Shown piece by piece: positions 52,969-60,939 of a stretch of 64,000 nt of DNA. The notes beneath the pieces are model-generated. The model was not told where the DNA came from. It did no database searches and was given only the letters and a program-made list of their open reading frames with translations. Made by a program: the position numbers and the translations under genes. The DNA is from Variovorax sp. Sphag1AA. GTDB lineage: Bacteria > Pseudomonadota > Gammaproteobacteria > Burkholderiales > Burkholderiaceae_C. Where the stretch lies: the NCBI RefSeq assembly GCF_014192575.1, contig NZ_JACHYC010000005.1, forward strand, positions 310,001-374,000, in the 5' to 3' direction. Every line of letters begins with the position of its first letter. The stretch's first letter is position 1.

Positions 52969-54065
52969 TCGGCATCGGAGAAGCCTTCTCTTCGCGCTAC
53001 TTTCTCGCGCGGCAGAAGTTCCTGCAGGCCTGCGCGAGTGCCGGGCTCGCGGTGCAATCGCATGTACATCCGCTGAAGGGCCGCGACGGCGAGGAACTCG
53101 CGATGGACGTGGCGCTCGATGGCAATCCGAATGCGGAGCGCATGTTGCTGGTCACGAGCGGCTGCCACGGCGTCGAAGGCCATTGCGGCAGCGGCGTGCA
53201 GGTCTTCGCGCTGCATGACGATGAATGGCGCGAGAAGGCGCGCTCGCAGGGCGTGGCAGTGCTCTATGTGCATGCGCTCAACCCGCACGGCTTTTCGCAT
53301 GGACGGCGCGTGACGAACGAGAACGTCGACCTCAATCGCAACTTCTTCGATTTCGAGAAGTCGCTACCGGTGAACGAACCCTACGCCAGCCTGCATCCGC
53401 TGCTTCTGCCGGATGCATGGCCGCCGACCGATGAGAACAACGCTGCGATCGCGGCGTGGATCGGGCAGCACGGCGTCGAGGCCTATCAGGCAGCGGTCAC
53501 GCGTGGGCAATACCAGTTCGAGGACGGCATGTTCTTCGGCGGCAACGCGCCCACGTGGAGCAACAAGACCTTCCGCGATGTGCTGCGCGCACACGGCCAG
53601 CGTGCACGCAGGCTGGCATGGATCGACATCCACACTGGCCTCGGGCCCAACGGCATCGGCGAACGCATCTTCGCCTGCCGCGACGACAAGCAGGCCTTCG
53701 CGCGCGCCAATGCATGGTGGGGTTCGCCAAGCACGCCCGTGACCTCGATCTATGACGGCTCGTCGGCGTCGGCTTTTCTCACCGGGCTCAATTGGAGCGC
53801 GATCTACGAGGAGTGTCCGAAGGCCGAGTACACCGGCATGGCGCTCGAATACGGCACCCAGCCCCTGCTCGAAGTCATGGCCGCACTACGCGGCGACCAC
53901 TGGCTGCACAACCACCCGGATGCGCCGGAAGAACTCGCAACGAAGATTCGCGCCGCCACGCTGGAGGCGTTCTACACCGACACCGATGCGTGGCGCGGCC
54001 AGATCGTGAGCCAGGCACGCCAGGCGATGTTCCAGGCGGTAGATGGTTTGAACGCGGGCGCCTGA
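52965..54065 (+). CDS. M14-like carboxypeptidase, DUF2817 family
   Basis: A 366-residue protein related to zinc carboxypeptidases. TSGCHGVEGHCGSGVQ and NENVDLNRNFFDF are the DUF2817 metal-binding blocks, LAWIDIHTGLGPNGIGE the third, and GMALEYGT the catalytic Glu region. No signal peptide, so it is cytoplasmic. The start is in the ATGA overlap with the M20 gene; a longer frame through that gene is rejected. Substrate unknown; deacylase or aminoacylase-like activity has been suggested for relatives, as I recall. Confidence 0.85.
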   Translation: MIGIGEAFSSRYFLARQKFLQACASAGLAVQSHVHPLKGRDGEELAMDVALDGNPNAERMLLVTSGCHGVEGHCGSGVQVFALHDDEWREKARSQGVAVLYVHALNPHGFSHGRRVTNENVDLNRNFFDFEKSLPVNEPYASLHPLLLPDAWPPTDENNAAIAAWIGQHGVEAYQAAVTRGQYQFEDGMFFGGNAPTWSNKTFRDVLRAHGQRARRLAWIDIHTGLGPNGIGERIFACRDDKQAFARANAWWGSPSTPVTSIYDGSSASAFLTGLNWSAIYEECPKAEYTGMALEYGTQPLLEVMAALRGDHWLHNHPDAPEELATKIRAATLEAFYTDTDAWRGQIVSQARQAMFQAVDGLNAGA

Positions 54066-54069
54066 AGGC

Positions 54070-54852
54070 TCAGCCCGGCAGCATCCGTTCTTCGGCGATG
54101 ACCAGAAGCCCATCCATGATGAGGCTGTCGACCAGTTCGAAATCGCCATTCATGCTCGGCGCCATCTTCCAGCCTGCCCCACCGGTCATGTAGCAGGCCG
54201 GTTCCGCGTGGCAGTGCGCGCGCACGTGCTGCACCATGCGTTCCACCGCACCTGCAATGGCATAGGTGCCGCCACTGGTGAGTGCATCGCTTGTGTTCGT
54301 CGGAAACTCGCGCACCTCGCCGGTGGGCACATGAAGGCCGGCAGTGCCTGATTCGAGCGCGCGCAGCATGATCCCGTGGCCCGGAAGGATCAGGCCGCCA
54401 AGAAACTTTCCGTTCGCATCGACGGCCTCGACCGTCACCGCGGTGCCGATCATCACCACCACCATCGGTCGCACCGGACCTTGCGAGAGCATGCGATGCC
54501 GCGCACCGATCATCGCGACCCAGCGGTCGGCGCCCAGGCGGGTCGGATGGTCGTAGCCGTTGACGATGCCGGCTTCGGCGGCGCTCGACACCACCCATCG
54601 CGACGAGCAATCAAAGCGCTCGATCACCTGCTCTTCGGCACGTCGTCGCACTGCATCGCCTGCGACCACGCAACCGAGCATCGACGCAGGTGCTTCGAGG
54701 TCGGCCCAGGGCCCTTCGGCGAGGCGTTCGATGTGGTCGAGAAACTCCGCGCCATGTGCCAGCACGACGGCGCCGGGTCGCGCCGCGTCATAGAGTGACC
54801 ACTTGAGGCGGGTGTTGCCGATGTCGATCGCGAGGAATGCCATGCGCGGCAT
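54070..54852 (-). CDS. coaX: Type III pantothenate kinase
   Basis: A 260-residue ASKHA-fold kinase catalysing the first step of coenzyme A synthesis. FLAIDIGNTRLKWSLYD is the ATP phosphate-binding strand, GADRWVAMIGAR the pantothenate site, and VVMIGTAVTVEAVD the second phosphate loop, where many CoaX proteins read GTAXT. LPGHGIMLRAL follows. The ATG could be 54852 or 54843; MAFLAIDIGNTR at 54843 fits the usual N-terminus. It converges with the DUF2817 gene, four bases apart. Confidence 0.93.
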   Translation of the reverse strand: MPRMAFLAIDIGNTRLKWSLYDAARPGAVVLAHGAEFLDHIERLAEGPWADLEAPASMLGCVVAGDAVRRRAEEQVIERFDCSSRWVVSSAAEAGIVNGYDHPTRLGADRWVAMIGARHRMLSQGPVRPMVVVMIGTAVTVEAVDANGKFLGGLILPGHGIMLRALESGTAGLHVPTGEVREFPTNTSDALTSGGTYAIAGAVERMVQHVRAHCHAEPACYMTGGAGWKMAPSMNGDFELVDSLIMDGLLVIAEERMLPG

Positions 54853-54969
54853 TATTGCCTGCGAGTTGCGTTTACGGCCGCTTGCACATCCGGCGACGGC
54901 CTACGTCGCACCGTCATCCACCGCCGTTAAAGTGCCCCTTCTTCACCACTGCAACCGAAGGAGAGCGAC

Positions 54970-55437
54970 ATGGGCTTGCTGAGTTTCATCAAGGAAGCAG
55001 GAGAAAAGCTGTTCGGCGGCTCGTCGGCACAGGCGGCCACCCCTACCCCCGACGCGGAGCAGGCTGCTGCCGCGGCAATCAAGACCTATATCGAGACGCA
55101 AAACCTCGGACTCACGAGCCTCGAGGTGTCTTATGCGGCCGCAAACGGCGTGGTGACGCTGAACGGCAATGCGCCTTCGCAGGAAGCAAGCGAGAAGGCT
55201 TCGCTCGCCGCAGGCAATGTGGCGAACGTGACTCAGGTCGACAACAAGCTCGTCGCGCCGCCCGCCGATCCGGCTCAATACCACGACGTGGTCAGGGGCG
55301 ACACGCTCTCGGCGATCTCGAAGAAGTACTACGGCGACGCCAACAAGTACAACGCGATCTTCGAGGCCAACAAGCCCATGCTCACGCACCCGGACAAGAT
55401 CTATCCGGGGCAAAAGCTCCGTATCCCGAAGCTCTAG
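54970..55437 (+). CDS. lysM: LysM and BON domain protein (YgaU/Kbp-like)
   Basis: A 155-residue protein. Residues about 30-92 form a BON domain (LTSLEVSYAAANGVVTLNGNAPSQEA), and residues 104-153 a LysM domain (YHDVVRGDTLSAISKKYYGDANKY then PDKIYPGQKLRIPKL). E. coli Kbp (YgaU) of the same layout binds potassium in the cytoplasm; LysM otherwise binds peptidoglycan. No signal peptide is seen, in line with Kbp. GAAGGAGAG precedes ATG 54970. A longer frame from 54837 is out of family and rejected. Confidence 0.92.
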   Translation: MGLLSFIKEAGEKLFGGSSAQAATPTPDAEQAAAAAIKTYIETQNLGLTSLEVSYAAANGVVTLNGNAPSQEASEKASLAAGNVANVTQVDNKLVAPPADPAQYHDVVRGDTLSAISKKYYGDANKYNAIFEANKPMLTHPDKIYPGQKLRIPKL

Positions 55438-55868
55438 TTCTGCTTCCAGGGGAGGCCGCGGAGGCGCCAGCCGCCTTTGCGGCCGCGATGGCCCTCTTCA
55501 TCGGCGTCGCCCTCGAAGCCCTCGAGGATGTTGTAGGCCTCGATGCCGAGTTCGGTCGCACGCTTGGCCGCGGCGATCGAACGAACTCCGCTGCGACACA
55601 TCATGAGCGCCTTCTTGCCTGCCGGCACGGAAGCGCGCACGCCTTCATCGAAGCCACTGTTGAGAGCCATCCCCGGCCACTGCTTCCACGCCAGACCGAT
55701 AGAGCCCGGCACAAAGCCGACCCACTCGCGTTCCGCGTCGGTGCGCACATCGACGAGAACGCCCTCGCCGCTCGCCATCCACTGCGCTGCCTGCTCTGGC
55801 GTCACGTCGCCGGCGTAGCCGGCTGCCGGTCTGACGCCGAGCCGCGAATTCGATTCCGGGTTGCTCAT
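55434..55868 (-). CDS. Rhodanese-like sulfurtransferase domain protein
   Basis: A 144-residue single-domain rhodanese. VTPEQAAQWMASGEGVLVDVRTDAEREWVGFVPGS forms the first half, and MMCRSGVRSIAAA holds the persulfide Cys in a CRSGVR loop. The tail HRGRKGGWRLRGLPWKQN is typical of a proteobacterial subgroup, in which it usually ends the protein. It would transfer sulfane sulfur in the cytoplasm. Its stop overlaps the LysM stop by four bases on the opposite strand. Confidence 0.9.
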   Translation of the reverse strand: MSNPESNSRLGVRPAAGYAGDVTPEQAAQWMASGEGVLVDVRTDAEREWVGFVPGSIGLAWKQWPGMALNSGFDEGVRASVPAGKKALMMCRSGVRSIAAAKRATELGIEAYNILEGFEGDADEEGHRGRKGGWRLRGLPWKQN

Positions 55869-56025
55869 CTTGATTGGTTCCTCTTGGTCCTCGGGTTAGT
55901 ACTAGCGCGATCGCTGTCGCATGGCCGAAATTCTGACTGGTTCGTGAAAACCCTCTTTGTCACAAATGTTCACCTCCCAAAGATGGCGGCATCTGGACGT
56001 CCCAGATACCTAACGGAGACATGCA

Positions 56026-57135
56026 ATGACAGATATCAAATCGAATCGGCGGCGCAGTCTTTTGAAAGGAGCAGCCGTCGCGGCAGGCGCGATGAGCGCA
56101 CCGATGGTGAGCATGGCGCAAACCACTTCTTTGCGCTTCCAGAGTACGTGGCCGGCGAAGGACATCTTCCATGAATACGCCAACGACTTCGCCAAGAAGG
56201 TGAACGACATGGCCGGCGGCCGCCTCAAGATCGAGGTGCTGCCGTCCGGTGCGGTGGTGCCGGCGTTCCAGCTGCTGGAGGCGGTCAACAAGGGCACGCT
56301 CGACGGCGGGCACGGCGTGGTGGCCTATCACTACGGCAAGAACTCCGCGCTTGCGCTCTGGGGTTCGGGCCCGGCCTACGGCATGGACCCGAACATGGTG
56401 CTCGCCTGGCACTACTACGGCGGCGGCAAGGCGCTGCTCGAGGAGATCTACAAGTCCATCAACATGGACGTGGTGTCGTATCTCTATGGGCCGATGCCGA
56501 CGCAACCGCTCGGCTGGTTCAAGAAGCCGGTGGCGAAGGCCGAGGACATCAAGGGACTCAAGTACCGCACGGTCGGCCTCGCGGTCGACATCTTCACTGA
56601 GCTCGGCGCGGCGGTGAACCCTCTGCCCGGCGGCGAGATCGTGCCAGCGCTGGACCGCGGCCTGATCGATGCGGCCGAGTTCAACAATGCATCGAGCGAT
56701 CGGGTGCTCGGCTTCCCGGACGTGGCGAAGGTCTGCATGCTGCAGAGCTTCCACCAGAGCGGGGAGCAGTTCGAGATCCTGTTCAACAAGACCAAGTTCA
56801 ACACCCTGCCGCAGGAGCTGCGCTCCATCGTCGACTATGCGGTGCAGGCAGCAAGCGCGGACATGAGCTGGAAGGCGGTGGACCGCAACACCACCGACTA
56901 CGAGGAAATGAAAAAGTCCGGCGTCAAGTTCTACAAGACGCCCGACTCGATCCTGCGCGCGCAGCTCGCGGCATGGGACAAGACCATCGCCAAGAAATCG
57001 GAAGAGAACGCGCTCTTCAAGAAGGTGCTGGCCTCGCAGAAGGCCTATGCGCAGCGCACCGGCCAGTGGCAGAACGACTACATGGTCGATTTCAAGATGG
57101 CCTACAACCATTACTTCGGCCAGAAGAAGACCTGA
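56026..57135 (+). CDS. TRAP transporter solute-binding protein (DctP)
   Basis: A 369-residue periplasmic protein. NRRRSLLKGAAVAAGAMSAP with SMAQ is a Tat signal. LRFQSTWPAKDIFHEYANDFAKKVNDM opens the DctP fold, LKIEVLPSGAVVPAFQLLEAV is a lobe hinge, and LKYRTVGLAVDIFTELGA carries the carboxylate-binding Arg found in TRAP binding proteins. It resembles members annotated for 2-oxo acids or mannitol-like ligands, but the ligand is not certain. A hairpin in the 85-base gap to the small permease gene may raise binding-protein output relative to the permeases. Confidence 0.92.
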   Translation: MTDIKSNRRRSLLKGAAVAAGAMSAPMVSMAQTTSLRFQSTWPAKDIFHEYANDFAKKVNDMAGGRLKIEVLPSGAVVPAFQLLEAVNKGTLDGGHGVVAYHYGKNSALALWGSGPAYGMDPNMVLAWHYYGGGKALLEEIYKSINMDVVSYLYGPMPTQPLGWFKKPVAKAEDIKGLKYRTVGLAVDIFTELGAAVNPLPGGEIVPALDRGLIDAAEFNNASSDRVLGFPDVAKVCMLQSFHQSGEQFEILFNKTKFNTLPQELRSIVDYAVQAASADMSWKAVDRNTTDYEEMKKSGVKFYKTPDSILRAQLAAWDKTIAKKSEENALFKKVLASQKAYAQRTGQWQNDYMVDFKMAYNHYFGQKKT

Positions 57136-57151
57136 GTCCCTCCATCGTCGC

Positions 57152-57181
57152 CATGCCTTCCGGTTCCGGCCGGAAGGCATG
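57152..57181 (+). terminator. Intra-operon hairpin between TRAP binding protein and permease
   Basis: CATGCCTTCCGG (57152-57163) and CCGGAAGGCATG (57170-57181) are a perfect 12-base inverted repeat around a six-base loop TTCCGG, followed by TTCTTGTTC. The stem is strong but the U-run broken, suggesting a leaky terminator or an RNA 3' end stabiliser that lets the binding protein outnumber the permeases. Confidence 0.55.
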
Positions 57182-57220
57182 TTCTTGTTCGCCTCCCCTT
57201 TCGGGATTACCGGGCTATCG

Positions 57221-57877
57221 ATGAACACTCAAGAACTGCTGCACACGGCCGACCGGATCAGTACCTGGACCGGCAAGACATTCGCGTGGCTCATCGTCGC
57301 GCTCATGCTGGTGGTCTGCGCCGAGGTCTTCAAGCGCTACGCGCTGAATGCGCCCACCGCGTGGATCTACGACGCCAACAACATGATGTACGGCACGCTC
57401 TTCATGATGTGCGGCGCGTATGCGCTCGCGCAGGACGGCCACGTGCGCGGCGACTTCCTCTACGGCAGCATGAAGCCGCGAACGCAGGCGACGCTGGACC
57501 TCGTGCTCTACATCGCGTTCTTCCTTCCTGGAATCGGTGCGTTGACCTGGGCCGGTTGGGACTACTTCCAGGATTCGCTGCGGATGCGCGAGCAGACGTT
57601 CAACGCAACGCCGCTGCCGCTCTACCCCTTCAAGTTCGTCATCCCCCTCGCCGGTGCGATCGTGATGATGCAGGGCATCGCCGAAATCATCCGATGCGTG
57701 GTGTGCCTGCGCACCGGCGAGTGGACGCCGCGCCTGAAGGACGCCGAGGAGATGGATGTGGTCGAGCAGCAACTCGCCGGCAGCACCTACGTCGATGACG
57801 AAGCGCGGCGCGACGTGATCGAGCGCGCCAAGGACGTCGACGAGGCCGCACGCCAGCGCGGAAGGGAGGCCACATGA
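57221..57877 (+). CDS. TRAP transporter small permease (DctQ)
   Basis: A 218-residue membrane protein with four helices: TFAWLIVALMLVVCAEVF, IYDANNMMYGTLFMMCGAYAL, LDLVLYIAFFLPGIGALTW and FKFVIPLAGAIVMMQGIAEI. GHVRGDF after helix two is the DctQ signature. A charged tail of about 45 residues (EEMDVVEQQLAGSTYVDDEARRD and so on) is longer than in many DctQ proteins. ATG 57221 starts just before the first amphipathic helix; the longer frame overlaps dctP. ATGA overlap with the large permease gene. Confidence 0.92.
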   Translation: MNTQELLHTADRISTWTGKTFAWLIVALMLVVCAEVFKRYALNAPTAWIYDANNMMYGTLFMMCGAYALAQDGHVRGDFLYGSMKPRTQATLDLVLYIAFFLPGIGALTWAGWDYFQDSLRMREQTFNATPLPLYPFKFVIPLAGAIVMMQGIAEIIRCVVCLRTGEWTPRLKDAEEMDVVEQQLAGSTYVDDEARRDVIERAKDVDEAARQRGREAT

Positions 57878-59772
57878 GCAATGCCATGCTCGGCCTCACG
57901 ATGCTGGCCCTCATCGTGGTCGTGATCATGCTGGGCTTTCCGACCGCATTCACGCTCATGGGCCTCGGCATGCTGTTCGGCTTCGTCGCGTTCTACGACC
58001 CGGCCGTGCCCTGGTTCGACAACCATGTCTTCGATCTGATGGTGCAGCGCACCTACGGCGCGATGACCAACGAAACGCTGTTGTCGATCCCGCTGTTCGT
58101 GCTGATGGGCTACGTGATGGAGCGCGGCGCACTCGTCGACAAGATGTTCCACAGCGTGCAGCTCGCCTTCCGCCGCGTGCCGGGCTCGCTGGCAGTCGCC
58201 ACGCTCATCATCTGCACCTTCTGGGGCATCGCGAGCGGGCTGGTCGGCGCAGTGGTCGTGCTCATGGGCGTGATCGCGATGCGGCCGATGCTCAACGCGG
58301 GCTACGACACACGGCTCGCGGCCGGCGTGATCACCGCGGGCGGCACGCTCGGCATCCTGATACCGCCGTCGGTGATGATCATCGTGTACGCGGCAGTGGC
58401 TGGGCAGTCGGTGGTCAAGCTCTATGCGGCCGCGATGTTCCCGGGCTTCTTCCTCGCGTTTCTCTACCTCGTGTATGTGGTCGGCTGGGCGCTGATCCAG
58501 CCCAAGGTGGCGCCGAAGCTGCCACTCGACGCGCAGCGGGCGCCGATCTCGCCGCAGATCGCGCACATTGCCGCGAACTACTCCCCGCGACTCCTGCCCG
58601 CACTCACCTTCGCGGTGCTTGCCCCGCGCAAGGCACTCGCAGCCGGCGTCCACAACGCACGCATGAGCTGGTGGTCGCTGCTCGGCTATCTGACGCAGGC
58701 GATCACACCCGTCCTTCTCGCGGTGGTGACGCTGGGCTCGGTGTGGTGGTACGTGACGATCTATTCGCAGGCCGGCAACGAGCCACCGCCACCGACCATC
58801 GAACAGTCGCGCGATGCGCCCAAGGAACCCTCGGGCCTTGCCGAACCACCGCAGGAAGGTGGCGTGCAGGAACCGCCCGAAACGCTGCAGGAGCTGGGCA
58901 CGTCGAGCGCCCTCGCGGAACCGCCGGGCGCGGAAAGCGACTCGGCCAAACCCGACGCCCCGCTGCAGGCGCTCGGCGAGCCGGTCGCCGCACCGCACGC
59001 GGAACCCGTTCCCGAATCCTTCTATTCCGGCTTCTGGCTCACCTGCGCCTTCGTGATCGCGCTGCTCGCCTGGTACTACTGGAAGATGGATGCGGAACAG
59101 TTCGAGATCCTGCGGATGCTGGTGTCCTCGGTCATGCCGCTCGGCATCCTGACGCTGGTGGTCCTGGGCGTGATCCTCTTCGGCATCACGACCGCGACCG
59201 AATCCGCGGCGGTGGGCGCCGCGGGTGCCTTCCTCATGGCGTGGCAGGCAAAGACGCTGAACTTCCAGCGGACCAAGGAGGCGGTGTTCCTCACGGCGAA
59301 GACCACCGCGATGGTGTGCTGGCTCTTCGTGGGCTCGGCGCTCTTCTCGGCGGTTTTCGCACTGCTGGGCGGTCAGCGCATCATCGAAGAGTGGGTGCTG
59401 GGGATGAACCTGACGCCGCTGCAGTTCCTGCTGCTGTCGCAGGCGATCATCTTCATCCTCGGCTGGCCGCTCGAATGGACGGAGATCATCGTGATCTTCA
59501 TTCCGATCTTCCTGCCGTTGCTGGCGCATTTCCAGATCGACCCGCTGCTCTTCGGCGTGCTGGTGTTCGTCAACCTGCAGGCCGCGTTCCTCTCGCCGCC
59601 GGTCGCGATGTCCGCCTTCTATCTCAAGGGGGTGTCACCGTCGCACGTGACCATCAACCAGATCTTCGCGGGGATGATGCCGTACATGCTCATCGTGATC
59701 CTCTGCATGGTGTTCATGTATCTCTGGCCCAGCCTCACGCTGTGGTTGCCGAAGTACCTGTACGGCGGCTAG
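57874..59772 (+). CDS. TRAP transporter large permease (DctM) with a long central insert
   Basis: A 632-residue membrane protein, about 200 residues longer than ordinary DctM. The N-terminal core has LGFPTAFTLMGLGMLFGF, TLGILIPPSVMIIVYA and the conserved transmembrane segments; the C-terminal core has GITTATESAAVGAAGAF, LGWPLEWTEIIVIFIPIFLPLL and AFLSPPVAMSAFYLKG. Between them, after residue 215, come two extra hydrophobic segments (about 260-295 and 383-400) enclosing residues 305-380, which are Pro/Glu-rich and disordered (PPPPTIEQSRDAPKEP onward). The catalytic core appears complete. The transporter should run on an ion gradient and import the DctP ligand. Confidence 0.9.
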   Translation: MSNAMLGLTMLALIVVVIMLGFPTAFTLMGLGMLFGFVAFYDPAVPWFDNHVFDLMVQRTYGAMTNETLLSIPLFVLMGYVMERGALVDKMFHSVQLAFRRVPGSLAVATLIICTFWGIASGLVGAVVVLMGVIAMRPMLNAGYDTRLAAGVITAGGTLGILIPPSVMIIVYAAVAGQSVVKLYAAAMFPGFFLAFLYLVYVVGWALIQPKVAPKLPLDAQRAPISPQIAHIAANYSPRLLPALTFAVLAPRKALAAGVHNARMSWWSLLGYLTQAITPVLLAVVTLGSVWWYVTIYSQAGNEPPPPTIEQSRDAPKEPSGLAEPPQEGGVQEPPETLQELGTSSALAEPPGAESDSAKPDAPLQALGEPVAAPHAEPVPESFYSGFWLTCAFVIALLAWYYWKMDAEQFEILRMLVSSVMPLGILTLVVLGVILFGITTATESAAVGAAGAFLMAWQAKTLNFQRTKEAVFLTAKTTAMVCWLFVGSALFSAVFALLGGQRIIEEWVLGMNLTPLQFLLLSQAIIFILGWPLEWTEIIVIFIPIFLPLLAHFQIDPLLFGVLVFVNLQAAFLSPPVAMSAFYLKGVSPSHVTINQIFAGMMPYMLIVILCMVFMYLWPSLTLWLPKYLYGG

Positions 59773-59817
59773 CTCCGCGCCTACATCTCTGCAACGCAAC
59801 CCCATTAGCATGGGGCG

Positions 59818-60792
59818 GTGAATTCGTTTCTCGATCGATTGGCGCGCGCCGCTCGCCGCCTTGCCGGGACGGCGCTGCGCGGCATGGGTCTCGCGCAGGC
59901 GCCGGAGACCGCGGGGGGCCCCACCGGCGACGAGTGGGCTGACGGCCTCTTTGCGCATCAGCACCGCTCCGTCGCCTACAAGCTTTTCGTGCCGCGCAAG
60001 AACACCGGCCGGCGGCGTCCGCTCGTGCTGATGCTGCATGGCTGCAGCCAGAACCCGGAGGATTTTGCGACCGGCACGCAGATGAACCGGCTCGCGCAGG
60101 CGCATGGTTTTCTCGTGCTGTATCCGGCGCAGACGCGGCATGCCAATGCACATCGTTGCTGGAACTGGTTCAAGGCGCAGCACCAGCAACGCGATCGCGG
60201 TGAGCCGGCGGTGCTCGCGGCGCTCACGCAATTCGTGATGTCGGTGTACGACGTCGACCCGGCGCGCGTCTATGTGGCGGGTCTTTCGGCCGGCGGCGCG
60301 ATGGCGGACATCCTCGGACGTGCATATCCGGACCTGTTTGCAGCGGTCGGCATCCATTCGGGTGTGTCCGCAGGGGCGGCGACCGATCTTGGCTCGGCGC
60401 TTTCGGCGATGAAGTCCGGCCGACCCGGCACGGGCGAGCGCCCTCCAATGCCGACGATCGTGTTCCATGGCGATGCCGACTCGACCGTCCATCCGCGCAA
60501 CGGCGAGCACGTGGTTGCCGCCGCGCTCGCCGGGCATCGGGGCGCATCGCACACCGCTGAATCGCGCACGCAGTCCCTGAACGGCCGCAGCGTGACGCGC
60601 CGCACTTACGCGGATGCATACGGCCGGGACGCCGTCGAGTACTGGCTGCTGCATGACGGCGGCCACGCATGGGCGGGCGGCAATCCCGAAGGTTCGTTCA
60701 CCGATCCGTCGGGGCCCGATGCAAGCGCCGAGATGCTGCGCTTCTTTCTCGCTCATCCGCGCACCGATCGCCAGACGGCGTTCGCGGCCTGA
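59818..60792 (+). CDS. PHB depolymerase-like esterase (LpqC family)
   Basis: A 324-residue alpha/beta hydrolase. PLVLMLHGCSQNPEDFA gives the oxyanion region, VAGLSAGGAMAD the GxSxG nucleophile, FHGDADSTVHPRN the catalytic Asp and DGGHAWAGG the His. The family covers extracellular PHB depolymerases and feruloyl esterases. The start is GTG at 59818; the N-terminal residues FLDRLARAARRLAGTAL form an amphipathic helix rather than a clear signal, so the location is uncertain. An intracellular short-chain PHA depolymerase would fit the PHA genes elsewhere in the window. Confidence 0.85.
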   Translation: MNSFLDRLARAARRLAGTALRGMGLAQAPETAGGPTGDEWADGLFAHQHRSVAYKLFVPRKNTGRRRPLVLMLHGCSQNPEDFATGTQMNRLAQAHGFLVLYPAQTRHANAHRCWNWFKAQHQQRDRGEPAVLAALTQFVMSVYDVDPARVYVAGLSAGGAMADILGRAYPDLFAAVGIHSGVSAGAATDLGSALSAMKSGRPGTGERPPMPTIVFHGDADSTVHPRNGEHVVAAALAGHRGASHTAESRTQSLNGRSVTRRTYADAYGRDAVEYWLLHDGGHAWAGGNPEGSFTDPSGPDASAEMLRFFLAHPRTDRQTAFAA

Positions 60793-60939
60793 TTGGCTGC
60801 GGCTCAGCCCACGCGCAGGCGCGCGCTGGACTTACATACGGTTTCTTTCTGCGCGAGATATTCATCCTGGTTTGCATTGCAGACGACAGCGCCGGGCGGA
60901 CCTGGCGCGTTGAGTAGGCAGAACCAAGGGAGCGCCATC

